From QNFN01 sp033722135 (GTDB taxonomy: Bacteria; Pseudomonadota; Gammaproteobacteria; QNFN01), in the NCBI GenBank assembly GCA_033722135.1, contig JAWVZO010000191.1, positions 1-5,009 on the forward strand: 5,009 bases of DNA, given 5' to 3'. A program made the translations under genes and the position numbers. The notes beneath the pieces are model-generated. The model saw only the letters and a list, made by a program, of their open reading frames with translations. It searched no databases and had not been told where the DNA came from. This document shows, piece by piece, positions 1-5,009 of the stretch. Position 1 is the first letter of the stretch. Each line of letters starts with the position of its first letter.

Positions 1-1
1 C

Positions 2-1753
2 CTGCGGTGGCTGCCACTCCTGCTCGCCCCGTTCACCGTCGCCCAGGCGTGGCGGGTCGAGGGTGCGATCGATCTCAAGGCCCTGTGGAGCAACCGGCAG
101 CGGCACGAACCGCGTCCGGCGCGCCCCTATCCGGCCGACTTCCGCTGGCTCTACCTACCGATCTGCCTCGTCGCGGCCAGCGCCGCCAACCAGCGCGGAC
201 CGCTCTTCTTCGCCGCGCTCGTGCTGCTCGGCGCCTGGGCCCTGTTCGCCTGCCGTGACCGCTCGCGCCCGCTGGCGCTCTGGGCCGTGCTGGTCGCCAC
301 CGCCACGGGACTCGGCTACGCGGGACAGGCCGGCCTGCACCGCCTGCAGGGCCTGCTCTTCGAGGCCGCGTTCTCGGCCGCCGACGGCGGCGGCGACGCG
401 ACCGACCCCTACCGGAGTCGCACGGCCCTCGGCCGGATCGGCGAGCTGAAGCGCTCCGACGCCATCGTGCTGCGCGTCCGCCCGGCGTCGGGCGAGCCCC
501 CTCCGGAGCGGCTCCACCGCGCCACCTACGACCGCTTCGCGGGGACGACCTGGTTCACGCGCGACGCGCCGCTGGCGCCGGTCGAGGGGACGGGTGAAAG
601 CGGACGCTGGGTGCTGGCGCCGGGCGTCACGCCGGAGCGGCGGGTGACCATCGCGGCCAACTTCGCGGGGGACCGCGCGGTGCTGCCCGTCCCGCCGGGC
701 GCGGTCCGCCTCGACGGCCTGGCGGTTCCGCGCCTGGAACGCAACCGTTTCGGGGTGCTGCAGGTCGCCCGGCCCGAGCGCGTGCCGGTGCGCTACGAGG
801 TGGCGTCCCTCGCGGGATTCGATCCGCCGTCGGCGTCGCCCACCCCTGCCGATCTCGCCGTGCCGGAGCGCCTGCGTCCCCTGCTGGCGCGCCACTCGGA
901 CGCCCTCGGCCTGGCCGGGCTGCCACCCGCGGAGGCGGTGCGCCGGCTGGCTAGCTGGTTCGAGGAATCATTCGGCTACGCGCTCTACCAGCGCGAGGCA
1001 CCCCTCGACGGGCACGCCCTGGAGTCCTTCCTCGAGCGCAGCCGCGCCGGCCACTGCGAGTACTTCGCCACCGCGACCGTGCTGCTGCTGCGTGCGGCCG
1101 GGATCCCCGCGCGCTATGTCACCGGCTACGCCGTGGTCGAGTGGAGCGAGCTCGAACAGGCCTACGTCGTCCGGCGGCGGCACGCCCACGCCTGGGGCCG
1201 GGCGTACGTCGACGGGGCGTGGCGCCCGGTCGACACCACGCCTTCGACGTGGATCGACGAGGAGCGCGCCGAGGCGTCGAAGCTCCAGCCGCTGCTCGAC
1301 GGCTGGGCCTGGCTGACCCACCGCTACCGCCTCTGGCGCCAGCGGGACGGTGACGCCGGCCTGCCACGGACGTGGTGGCCGCTGCCGGCCGGGCTGCTGC
1401 TCCTCGCCGCCTGGTGGCTGCGCCGCCGGCTCCGCGCGGCGCGTACCGACGGCGAGACCGGGCGCGATCGGCGCACCGCGACCCGCCGGGCCGATTCGCC
1501 CTACGACCGTCTCGAACACCACCTGGCGACACGCGGCCACGGGCGCGGCGCGCACGAGCTGCCCACCCGCTGGGCCGCGCGGATCGCCCCCGCGCTCTCA
1601 AGCCCGGCTCTCGCGCCCGACCTCGAGGCGATCGTGCGCCTGCACTACGCGTACCGCTTCGACCCGGCGGCCGACACGGCGGTGCTCCACGCCGAGCTCG
1701 AGCGCAGGGTCGCGGCGTGGCTCGCCGCCCACGACCGCGCGGGCGGGTCGTGA
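2..1753 (+). CDS. Membrane-anchored transglutaminase-like protein (TgpA/DUF3488 type), 3' part, 5'-truncated by the window edge
   Basis: The reading frame is open from base 2 to the TGA at 1751-1753, giving 583 residues. The first methionine-type codon inside the window (GTG 221) lies in a membrane helix, so the true start is upstream of the window. Counting from base 2, hydrophobic segments lie near residues 1-16, 48-63, 66-84 and 90-107. A long, probably extracytoplasmic region follows, with GRIGELK (144-150) and the YDRFAGTTWF element (176-185) typical of this family. The transglutaminase core carries the expected triad: Cys352 in GHCEYFA, His396 in HAHAW and Asp411 in VDTTP. A last membrane helix (about 458-473, WWPLPAG onward) is followed by an Arg-rich stretch and a C-terminal tail with YRFDP, resembling the DUF4129-like tail of TgpA proteins. 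Relatives are inner-membrane proteins with a periplasmic cysteine-protease/transglutaminase fold, often encoded after MoxR-type ATPase and DUF58 genes; here those would lie to the left. The substrate is unknown. The family call is firm; enzymatic activity is inferred from the triad. Confidence 0.93.
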   Translation: MRWLPLLLAPFTVAQAWRVEGAIDLKALWSNRQRHEPRPARPYPADFRWLYLPICLVAASAANQRGPLFFAALVLLGAWALFACRDRSRPLALWAVLVATATGLGYAGQAGLHRLQGLLFEAAFSAADGGGDATDPYRSRTALGRIGELKRSDAIVLRVRPASGEPPPERLHRATYDRFAGTTWFTRDAPLAPVEGTGESGRWVLAPGVTPERRVTIAANFAGDRAVLPVPPGAVRLDGLAVPRLERNRFGVLQVARPERVPVRYEVASLAGFDPPSASPTPADLAVPERLRPLLARHSDALGLAGLPPAEAVRRLASWFEESFGYALYQREAPLDGHALESFLERSRAGHCEYFATATVLLLRAAGIPARYVTGYAVVEWSELEQAYVVRRRHAHAWGRAYVDGAWRPVDTTPSTWIDEERAEASKLQPLLDGWAWLTHRYRLWRQRDGDAGLPRTWWPLPAGLLLLAAWWLRRRLRAARTDGETGRDRRTATRRADSPYDRLEHHLATRGHGRGAHELPTRWAARIAPALSSPALAPDLEAIVRLHYAYRFDPAADTAVLHAELERRVAAWLAAHDRAGGS

Positions 1754-1772
1754 ACGGCCTCGTGCGCGTGCC

Positions 1773-2150
1773 TCAGCGGCCGGCCCGCCACAGGGCATCC
1801 AGGCGCCGCGCATCCTTCGGTGTGCAGACGAGGTCGACGCGCCTGCCGTCGTCGAAGGCCAGCCGCACGGAGCGCTCTCGGGCCGAAATGTAGACCCCGA
1901 TCACCGCGGCGCCGAACCCGGCCAGGGTGCCCAGCACGCCGAATACCAGGAAGCCCAGCACCGCGACGGCGGGGATGCCGACCGCGTAGCCGAGGCAACC
2001 AACAACGCCAGGCTCCTTGCGGGAGGCCTCGATCCAGGTGACGCGGCGCATCGGGTAGGCGGCCTGCACGTCGCCGCGCAGCACCAGCCGCCCGTCGTCG
2101 TCGACCTCGGCCCGACCCGAGCGGCCGAAGCTGCCGCCGACGATGATCAC
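1773..2150 (-). CDS. Small unrecognised membrane protein with a hydrophobic hairpin (possibly DUF6232-like); start uncertain
   Basis: I do not recognise this gene with certainty. The frame ends at TGA (1775-1773) and is open back to 2324. In-frame GTG codons at 2150, 2183 and 2309 would give 125, 136 or 178 residues. I chose 2150 because codons upstream of it lose the G/C third-position bias (CTA, CAT, CGT, CTT, AGT) and become Arg/Pro-rich, and because a good promoter overlaps the 2309 start. From GTG 2150 the protein has a soluble, strand-like part (1-45, with DDDGRLVLRG and YPMRRVTWIEASRK), a Gly-rich hydrophobic stretch of about 40 residues (49-88) long enough for two helices, then a second strand-like part (RSVRLAFDDGRRVDLVC) and an amphipathic end (DARRLDALW). 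Strands, hairpin, strand with DGR and a final helix recall DUF6232/bacterial PH-like small membrane proteins; this is a resemblance from memory, not a demonstrated homology. It converges on the transglutaminase gene, with 19 bp between stop codons. Confidence 0.7.
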   Translation of the reverse strand: MIIVGGSFGRSGRAEVDDDGRLVLRGDVQAAYPMRRVTWIEASRKEPGVVGCLGYAVGIPAVAVLGFLVFGVLGTLAGFGAAVIGVYISARERSVRLAFDDGRRVDLVCTPKDARRLDALWRAGR

Positions 2151-2156
2151 CCTCCT
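2151..2156 (-). promoter_or_regulatory. AGGAGG directly abutting the GTG 2150 codon
   Basis: On the minus strand, AGGAGG is followed without spacer by GTGATCATC. The string AGGAGG-G-TGATC is nearly the full complement of the 16S rRNA 3' end with one extra G. Spacing for GTG 2150 is zero, which is poor, while a normal spacing of about 6 would point to an ATC codon at 2144. It could be a real but oddly placed ribosome binding site, or just two in-frame AGG arginine codons if translation starts at 2183 or 2309. Confidence 0.35.
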
Positions 2157-2299
2157 GACGCCCCGGAAGGTGCCGGACGGCACGGGGCCCGCGCCGGGGT
2201 CGCGGTCGGTCGTGGCAGCGGCGGAAAGGCGGCGGGACGGCGGATCGGGTCGACTCCGGAACGGGTTCGCGAAAAGACGCGTCGACGCGGGATGCGCCG

Positions 2300-2328
2300 A
2301 CCGTAGCACAGGGCCCGATCGCGGTCAG
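2300..2328 (-). promoter_or_regulatory. Candidate sigma70-type promoter for the small membrane protein gene
   Basis: Read on the minus strand, CTGACC (2328-2323) resembles a -35 box, matching TTGACA at four positions. It is followed by a 17-bp spacer and TACGGT (2305-2300) as -10, preceded by TGC, which gives an extended -10 arrangement. Transcription would begin near 2293, downstream of the GTG at 2309 and leaving a leader of about 110 to 145 nt to GTG 2183 or 2150. The call rests on sequence only. Confidence 0.4.
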
Positions 2329-2368
2329 CCGGCCGGGGGCCACCCGGGGCGCGTCCTCCGCGGCCCGG

Positions 2369-2397
2369 TTGCGCGGGTCGCCGCTTCGTCCTATGAC
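2369..2397 (+). promoter_or_regulatory. Candidate sigma70-type promoter for the pirin gene
   Basis: TTGCGC (2369-2374) and TATGAC (2392-2397) are separated by 17 bp. The -10 matches TATAAT at four positions and the -35 matches TTGACA at three. It would start transcription near 2404, leaving a leader of about 40 nt that contains a well-placed ribosome binding site. It faces away from the minus-strand promoter at 2300-2328, so the region would work as a divergent promoter pair. Confidence 0.35.
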
Positions 2398-2431
2398 TGG
2401 CGGTACGACCGCGCCCGAGGCGGGCGTCAGG

Positions 2432-2437
2432 AAGGAG
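2432..2437 (+). promoter_or_regulatory. Ribosome binding site of the pirin gene
   Basis: AAGGAG lies 7 nt before ATG 2445. This near-consensus site at ideal spacing fixes the pirin start and excludes the overlapping +3 frame that opens upstream at 2369. Confidence 0.8.
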
Positions 2438-2444
2438 CAACCCG

Positions 2445-3362
2445 ATGAGCTGGCACGACTGCCCGCCCGCGGACGCGAAGCCCCCGCCGGGCGACGCCGA
2501 TCCCGTCGAGATGATCATCGTTCCGCGCAGCAGCGACCTCGGCGGCTTCGAGGTGGCCCGCGTGCTGCCGTTCCGCGACCGGCGCATGGTCGGGCCGTTC
2601 ATCTTCCTCGACCAGATGGGTCCGAACACCTTCCGGCCCGGACAGGGCCTCGACGTGCGCCCCCACCCGCACATCGGGCTCGCCACCATGACCTACCTCT
2701 ACGAGGGCGAGATCCTGCACCGCGACAGCCTGGGCTGCGTTCAGCCGATCCGCCCGGGCGAGGTGAACTGGATGACCGCGGGACGCGGCATCGTCCACTC
2801 CGAACGGACCCCCGAGGCGGCGCGCGCCGACGGCGGGACCGTCGCCGGGATGCAGGCGTGGGTCGCGCTGCCGAAACCGAACGAGGAGACCGATCCGGCG
2901 TTCGTGCACCACGACGACGCGACGCTGCCGGTCATCGACGACGGCGGCGTCCGCGTCCGGCTGATCGCCGGTTCCGCCTTCGGCGAGTCGTCGCCCGTCG
3001 CGACCCTCGCCGAGACGCTCTACGCCGACGTGTCGATGACCCCGGGCAGCAGCCTGCCGATCGATGCGGGGCACGAGGAGCGGGCGCTGCACCTCGCCTC
3101 CGGGCGCGTGGCGGTCGACGGCCAGGCCTACGAGGCCGGCCGGATGCTGGTCCTCGCGCCCGGCCGCACCGCGCGCGTGACCGCGGAGACGGCGTGCCGC
3201 CTGATGCTGCTCGGCGGGGCGACGATGGACGGCCCCCGGCACATCTGGTGGAACTTCGTCCACTCCAGCCGCGAACGCATCGAGCAGGCCAAGGCCGACT
3301 GGAAGGCGGGACGCTTCGACCCGGTGCCCGGCGAGACGGAGTTCATCCCGCTCCCTGAGTAG
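2445..3362 (+). CDS. Pirin family protein (bicupin)
   Basis: A complete gene of 305 residues, ATG to TAG, near the usual pirin length of about 230-310. The N-terminal cupin holds the pirin signature: GPFIFLDQMGP (50-60), RPHPHIGLATMTYLYEGEI (72-90), HRDSLG (92-97), and GEVNWMTAGRGIVHSE (105-120). The four metal ligands known in human pirin and E. coli YhhW are present as His74, His76, His118 and Glu120, so the metal site looks intact. The C-terminal cupin (about 180-260) includes ERALHLASGRVAVDG, and the end carries WWNFVHSS (268-275), typical of the longer bacterial pirins. The first 20 residues are Pro/Asp-rich and probably disordered. Some pirins have quercetin 2,3-dioxygenase activity and others bind partner proteins; which applies here cannot be read from sequence. 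It appears monocistronic, divergent from the small membrane protein gene. The protein should be cytoplasmic, as no signal peptide is seen. Confidence 0.95.
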   Translation: MSWHDCPPADAKPPPGDADPVEMIIVPRSSDLGGFEVARVLPFRDRRMVGPFIFLDQMGPNTFRPGQGLDVRPHPHIGLATMTYLYEGEILHRDSLGCVQPIRPGEVNWMTAGRGIVHSERTPEAARADGGTVAGMQAWVALPKPNEETDPAFVHHDDATLPVIDDGGVRVRLIAGSAFGESSPVATLAETLYADVSMTPGSSLPIDAGHEERALHLASGRVAVDGQAYEAGRMLVLAPGRTARVTAETACRLMLLGGATMDGPRHIWWNFVHSSRERIEQAKADWKAGRFDPVPGETEFIPLPE

Positions 3363-3364
3363 AC

Positions 3365-3418
3365 GCGGGCGGACGGTTCGCCCCGGCCGCGGGGAACCCG
3401 CGCGGGGGTCATGCCCGC
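3365..3418 (+). terminator. GC-rich nested dyad after the pirin gene, possible terminator without a U-tract
   Basis: Immediately after the pirin stop, CGCGGG (3388-3393) and CCCGCG (3397-3402) form a perfect 6-bp stem with a GAA loop. GCGGGC (3365-3370) and GCCCGC (3413-3418) can pair around it. No run of T follows, so it is not a classical intrinsic terminator; in such GC-rich DNA it may also be chance. Confidence 0.25.
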
Positions 3419-3441
3419 CGTGCGGTTCCGCGAATATCGCC

Positions 3442-3447
3442 TATAAA
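3442..3447 (+). promoter_or_regulatory. Candidate -10 element (TATAAA) for the glycosyltransferase gene
   Basis: TATAAA sits in a short AT-rich island (about 3432-3450) within otherwise very GC-rich DNA and matches the -10 consensus at five of six positions. No good -35 is visible 15-18 bp upstream, so an activator or a different sigma factor could be needed. Transcription would start near 3454, giving a leader of about 43 nt. Confidence 0.4.
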
Positions 3448-3496
3448 GAAGTGGGCCGGGAGAGTCACGCCAGCACCGGAGAAACGGCCCCATCCC

Positions 3497-4717
3497 ATGC
3501 GCTTCGTCTTCGTAAACCGCTACTTCCACCCCGACGCGTCGGCCTCGAGCCAGTTCCTCGCCGACCTGGCGTTCCACCTCAGGGCAGCTGACCACGACGT
3601 CCGGGTGGTCACGTCGAACGTGCGGCGGGACGCCCCGGACGAGACGCTGCCGCCGAGCGAGAAGGTTCTCGACGTGGCGGTCACCCGCCTCGCCGGGGGG
3701 CGCATGGATCGCGAGCAGCTCCTGGTGCGCTCGTTCGACTCGGCGCCCTTCTACCGCAACGTCCGGCAGCACCTGGTCGAGCACCTCCGGAAGGATGACG
3801 TGCTGGTGGTGCTCTCCGACCCGCCGCTGCTGTCGACCGTCTGCCAGAAGGTGGTGCGCAAGCAGGAGGCGCGACTGGTCCACTGGCTCCTGGAGCTGCA
3901 GCCCGAGGTGGCCCTGCAGGCCGGGGCGCGCGTGCCCGGTCCCGTCGCGACCCTGTTGCGCAAGGTCCGCGACCGCTCGCTCCAGCAGGCCGATGCGAAC
4001 GTCGCGGTCTCGGAGACCATGGCCCGGCGGCTCCGGGAGGCCGGGGTGCCCGACGCCAGGATCGAGGTCATCGGCCCCTGGGGACTCGCCACCATCGACC
4101 GCGCCGGGGCGACGGCCGCCACCGCCCTGCGCACCGACTGGGACCTTGAGGGCCGCTTCGTCGTCGGCTACGCGGGCAGTCTCGGGCCGACCCACGACAG
4201 CGAATCGCTGCTGAGCGGCATCGAGAAGACCGCCGGCTCGAAGAACCGTGATCTCGCCTGGCTGTTCGTCGGCGGCGACGCCGGCATCAACGCGATGCGC
4301 GAGTCGGTACCGATGCGCGCCATCGACATGGTGAAGTTCCGGGACGCCCTCCCCCTGCACCGCCTCGCCGAGGTCATGGCCGTGCCCGACGTCCACCTCG
4401 TCTGCCAGCTTCCGGAGATGGAGGGGCTGGCGTTCCCCGGCAAGCTCGCCGGCATCCTCGCCGCCGGCAAGCCGTTGATCTTCATCGGCGACAAGGAGGG
4501 CGAGATCGGGACGATGATCGACCGGGAGGGGTGCGGCATGGCGATCCAGAGCGGCGACGCGGAGGGGCTCGCGGCGGCGATCGCCCAGATGCACGCCATA
4601 CCCGAATCGCGCGCCGACATGGGCCGGCGCGCGCGGGCGCTCTACGAGCGCCGCTTCGCCCGCGAGCCGGCACTCGCCGCCTGGACCGGGCTCCTGACCT
4701 CGCTCGGTCCGGGCTAG
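3497..4717 (+). CDS. Glycosyltransferase family 4 protein (WbuB/WcaI-like)
   Basis: A complete gene of 406 residues, usual for GT4 enzymes. The N-terminal Rossmann-like domain opens with MRFVFVNRYFHPD and a Ser-rich loop (ASASSQF, 14-20), typical of WbuB/WcaI-like enzymes, then VRVVTS (35-40), DVLVVLSDPP (101-110) and HWLLELQPE (129-137), which takes the place of the usual QDLWPE-type segment. The C-terminal domain begins near 185 with IEVIGPWG and contains VVGYAGSLGPTHD (222-233), the donor-side strand WLFVGGD (255-261), and EGLAFPGKLAGILAAGKPLIFIGDKEGE around 309-336. The Glu at the second position of the EX7E motif is a Gly here (Gly319), as I recall for the subgroup with PSKFYGI-type sequences. 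It should transfer a sugar from a nucleotide donor to a lipid-linked or glycan acceptor at the cytoplasmic membrane face; donor and acceptor are unknown. There is no membrane helix. The start is supported by the family-typical N-terminus; its ribosome site (GGAG 3478-3481) is 15 nt away and weak. No other glycan genes are nearby. Confidence 0.92.
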   Translation: MRFVFVNRYFHPDASASSQFLADLAFHLRAADHDVRVVTSNVRRDAPDETLPPSEKVLDVAVTRLAGGRMDREQLLVRSFDSAPFYRNVRQHLVEHLRKDDVLVVLSDPPLLSTVCQKVVRKQEARLVHWLLELQPEVALQAGARVPGPVATLLRKVRDRSLQQADANVAVSETMARRLREAGVPDARIEVIGPWGLATIDRAGATAATALRTDWDLEGRFVVGYAGSLGPTHDSESLLSGIEKTAGSKNRDLAWLFVGGDAGINAMRESVPMRAIDMVKFRDALPLHRLAEVMAVPDVHLVCQLPEMEGLAFPGKLAGILAAGKPLIFIGDKEGEIGTMIDREGCGMAIQSGDAEGLAAAIAQMHAIPESRADMGRRARALYERRFAREPALAAWTGLLTSLGPG

Positions 4718-4729
4718 ATCCGGTCACCA

Positions 4730-4757
4730 CGCCGCGACCGATCCGCGGACCGCGGCG
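4730..4757 (+). terminator. Strong hairpin after the glycosyltransferase gene, possible terminator without a U-tract
   Basis: CGCCGCG (4730-4736) pairs perfectly with CGCGGCG (4751-4757). Inside it, CCG (4738-4740) can pair with CGG (4746-4748). A GGGG-A-CCCC mini-stem follows at 4761-4769. It starts 13 bp after the stop codon. No T-run follows, so termination activity is inferred from position and stem quality only. Confidence 0.3.
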
Positions 4758-4761
4758 AGGG

Positions 4762-4791
4762 GGGACCCCGCGCCGGGCGATGCGTTACGCT
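4762..4791 (+). promoter_or_regulatory. Weak candidate promoter for the MaoC-like gene
   Basis: TACGCT (4786-4791) could serve as a -10, resembling the TACGGT proposed for the minus-strand gene. GGGACC (4762-4767), 18 bp upstream, is at best a poor -35. A separate promoter is expected because the gene follows the glycosyltransferase after 115 bp containing a hairpin. Confidence 0.2.
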
Positions 4792-4832
4792 CGGCGTACC
4801 CGACCACCCCGACCCCGTTCCGGAACCTCTCC

Positions 4833-5009
4833 ATGGCTCACGACCGCTACCTGGACGATTTCACGGTCGGTGAACGGTTCGACTGCCCCGGCGTCACCAT
4901 CACCGAGAGCGCCATCGTCGACTTCGCGCTGAAGTACGACCCGCAGCCGTTCCACCTCGACGCCGAGGCCGCCGCCGAGTCGCTCTACGGCGGCCTGATC
5001 GCGAGCGGC
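4833..5009 (+). CDS. MaoC-like dehydratase (R-hydratase family), 5' part, cut by the window edge
   Basis: ATG 4833 opens a frame that runs to the window end, giving 59 residues of a protein whose family is usually about 140-160 long. The visible part is a clear MaoC/hot-dog-fold start: FTVGERF (10-16), VTITESAIVDFALKYDPQPFHLD (21-43) and AAAESLYGGLIASG (46-59). Asp36 and His41 in YDPQPFHLD correspond to the catalytic Asp/His pair of R-specific enoyl-CoA hydratases such as PhaJ. Such proteins hydrate enoyl-CoA in fatty-acid or polyhydroxyalkanoate metabolism, but many MaoC paralogues have unknown acyl-CoA substrates. The ribosome binding site is weak (GGAA at 4822-4825, spacing 7). The start fits the family N-terminus. 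Confidence 0.92.
   Translation, partial: MAHDRYLDDFTVGERFDCPGVTITESAIVDFALKYDPQPFHLDAEAAAESLYGGLIASG

Noticed and set aside
155..895. A 246-codon minus-strand frame opposite the transglutaminase gene
   Set aside because: It is antisense to a gene with clear membrane segments and family motifs; its composition is typical of a GC-driven shadow.
1350..2306. A 318-codon plus-strand frame bridging the transglutaminase 3' end and the convergent gene
   Set aside because: Low-complexity Arg/Ala/Pro composition, no ribosome site, and it overlaps two better-supported genes.
1645..2343. A 232-codon minus-strand frame overlapping the small membrane protein gene
   Set aside because: It is extremely Arg-rich, runs into the 3' end of the transglutaminase gene, and lacks the hydrophobic hairpin and G/C third-position pattern found in the adjacent frame.
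2369..3358. A 329-codon plus-strand frame overlapping the pirin gene
   Set aside because: It is an Arg/Pro-rich out-of-frame shadow of the pirin, which has all metal ligands and a well-placed AAGGAG.
3128..4594. A 488-codon minus-strand open frame covering part of the pirin gene and most of the glycosyltransferase gene
   Set aside because: It is antisense to two genes with strong family motifs, spans the intergenic region without any change in character, and is rich in Arg, Gly, Val and His as expected of a reverse frame in GC-rich DNA. No recognisable domain is seen.
1..5009. Mobile element, CRISPR array, tRNA/rRNA, toxin-antitoxin or defence system
   Set aside because: No terminal inverted repeats, transposase, spaced direct repeats, cloverleaf or known defence domains were seen on either strand, and composition is even across the window.

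Overview
The window is uniformly GC-rich bacterial chromosome, with G or C at almost every third codon position. It has ordinary housekeeping-type gene content and no sign of a mobile element, CRISPR array, RNA gene or foreign-looking composition. Family content (a membrane transglutaminase of the TgpA/DUF3488 kind, a pirin, a WbuB/WcaI-like glycosyltransferase, a MaoC dehydratase) and the Shine-Dalgarno and sigma70-like signals fit a high-GC proteobacterium, perhaps a gammaproteobacterium. The lineage is inference only.

Layout, left to right: (1) the 3' part of a plus-strand gene for a membrane-anchored transglutaminase-like protein, cut by the left edge and ending at 1753; (2) a convergent minus-strand gene for a small membrane protein with a hydrophobic hairpin, stop at 1773-1775 and start uncertain (best guess 2150); (3) a divergent promoter region, about 2290-2440; (4) a complete pirin-family cupin gene, 2445-3362; (5) a 134-bp GC-rich intergenic region with dyad symmetry and a TATAAA element; (6) a complete family 4 glycosyltransferase gene, 3497-4717; (7) a 115-bp intergenic region with a strong hairpin; (8) the first 59 codons of a MaoC-like dehydratase gene, cut by the right edge.

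The genes do not form an evident pathway. Each plus-strand gene after the transglutaminase is separated by more than 110 bp and has its own candidate promoter or ribosome binding site, so they look like independent units. I see no convincing new multi-gene system. The points most worth a second look are the unrecognised small membrane protein, which may have a DUF6232-like/PH-like layout, the conflict between its promoter, its AGGAGG and its possible starts, and the orphan position of the glycosyltransferase.
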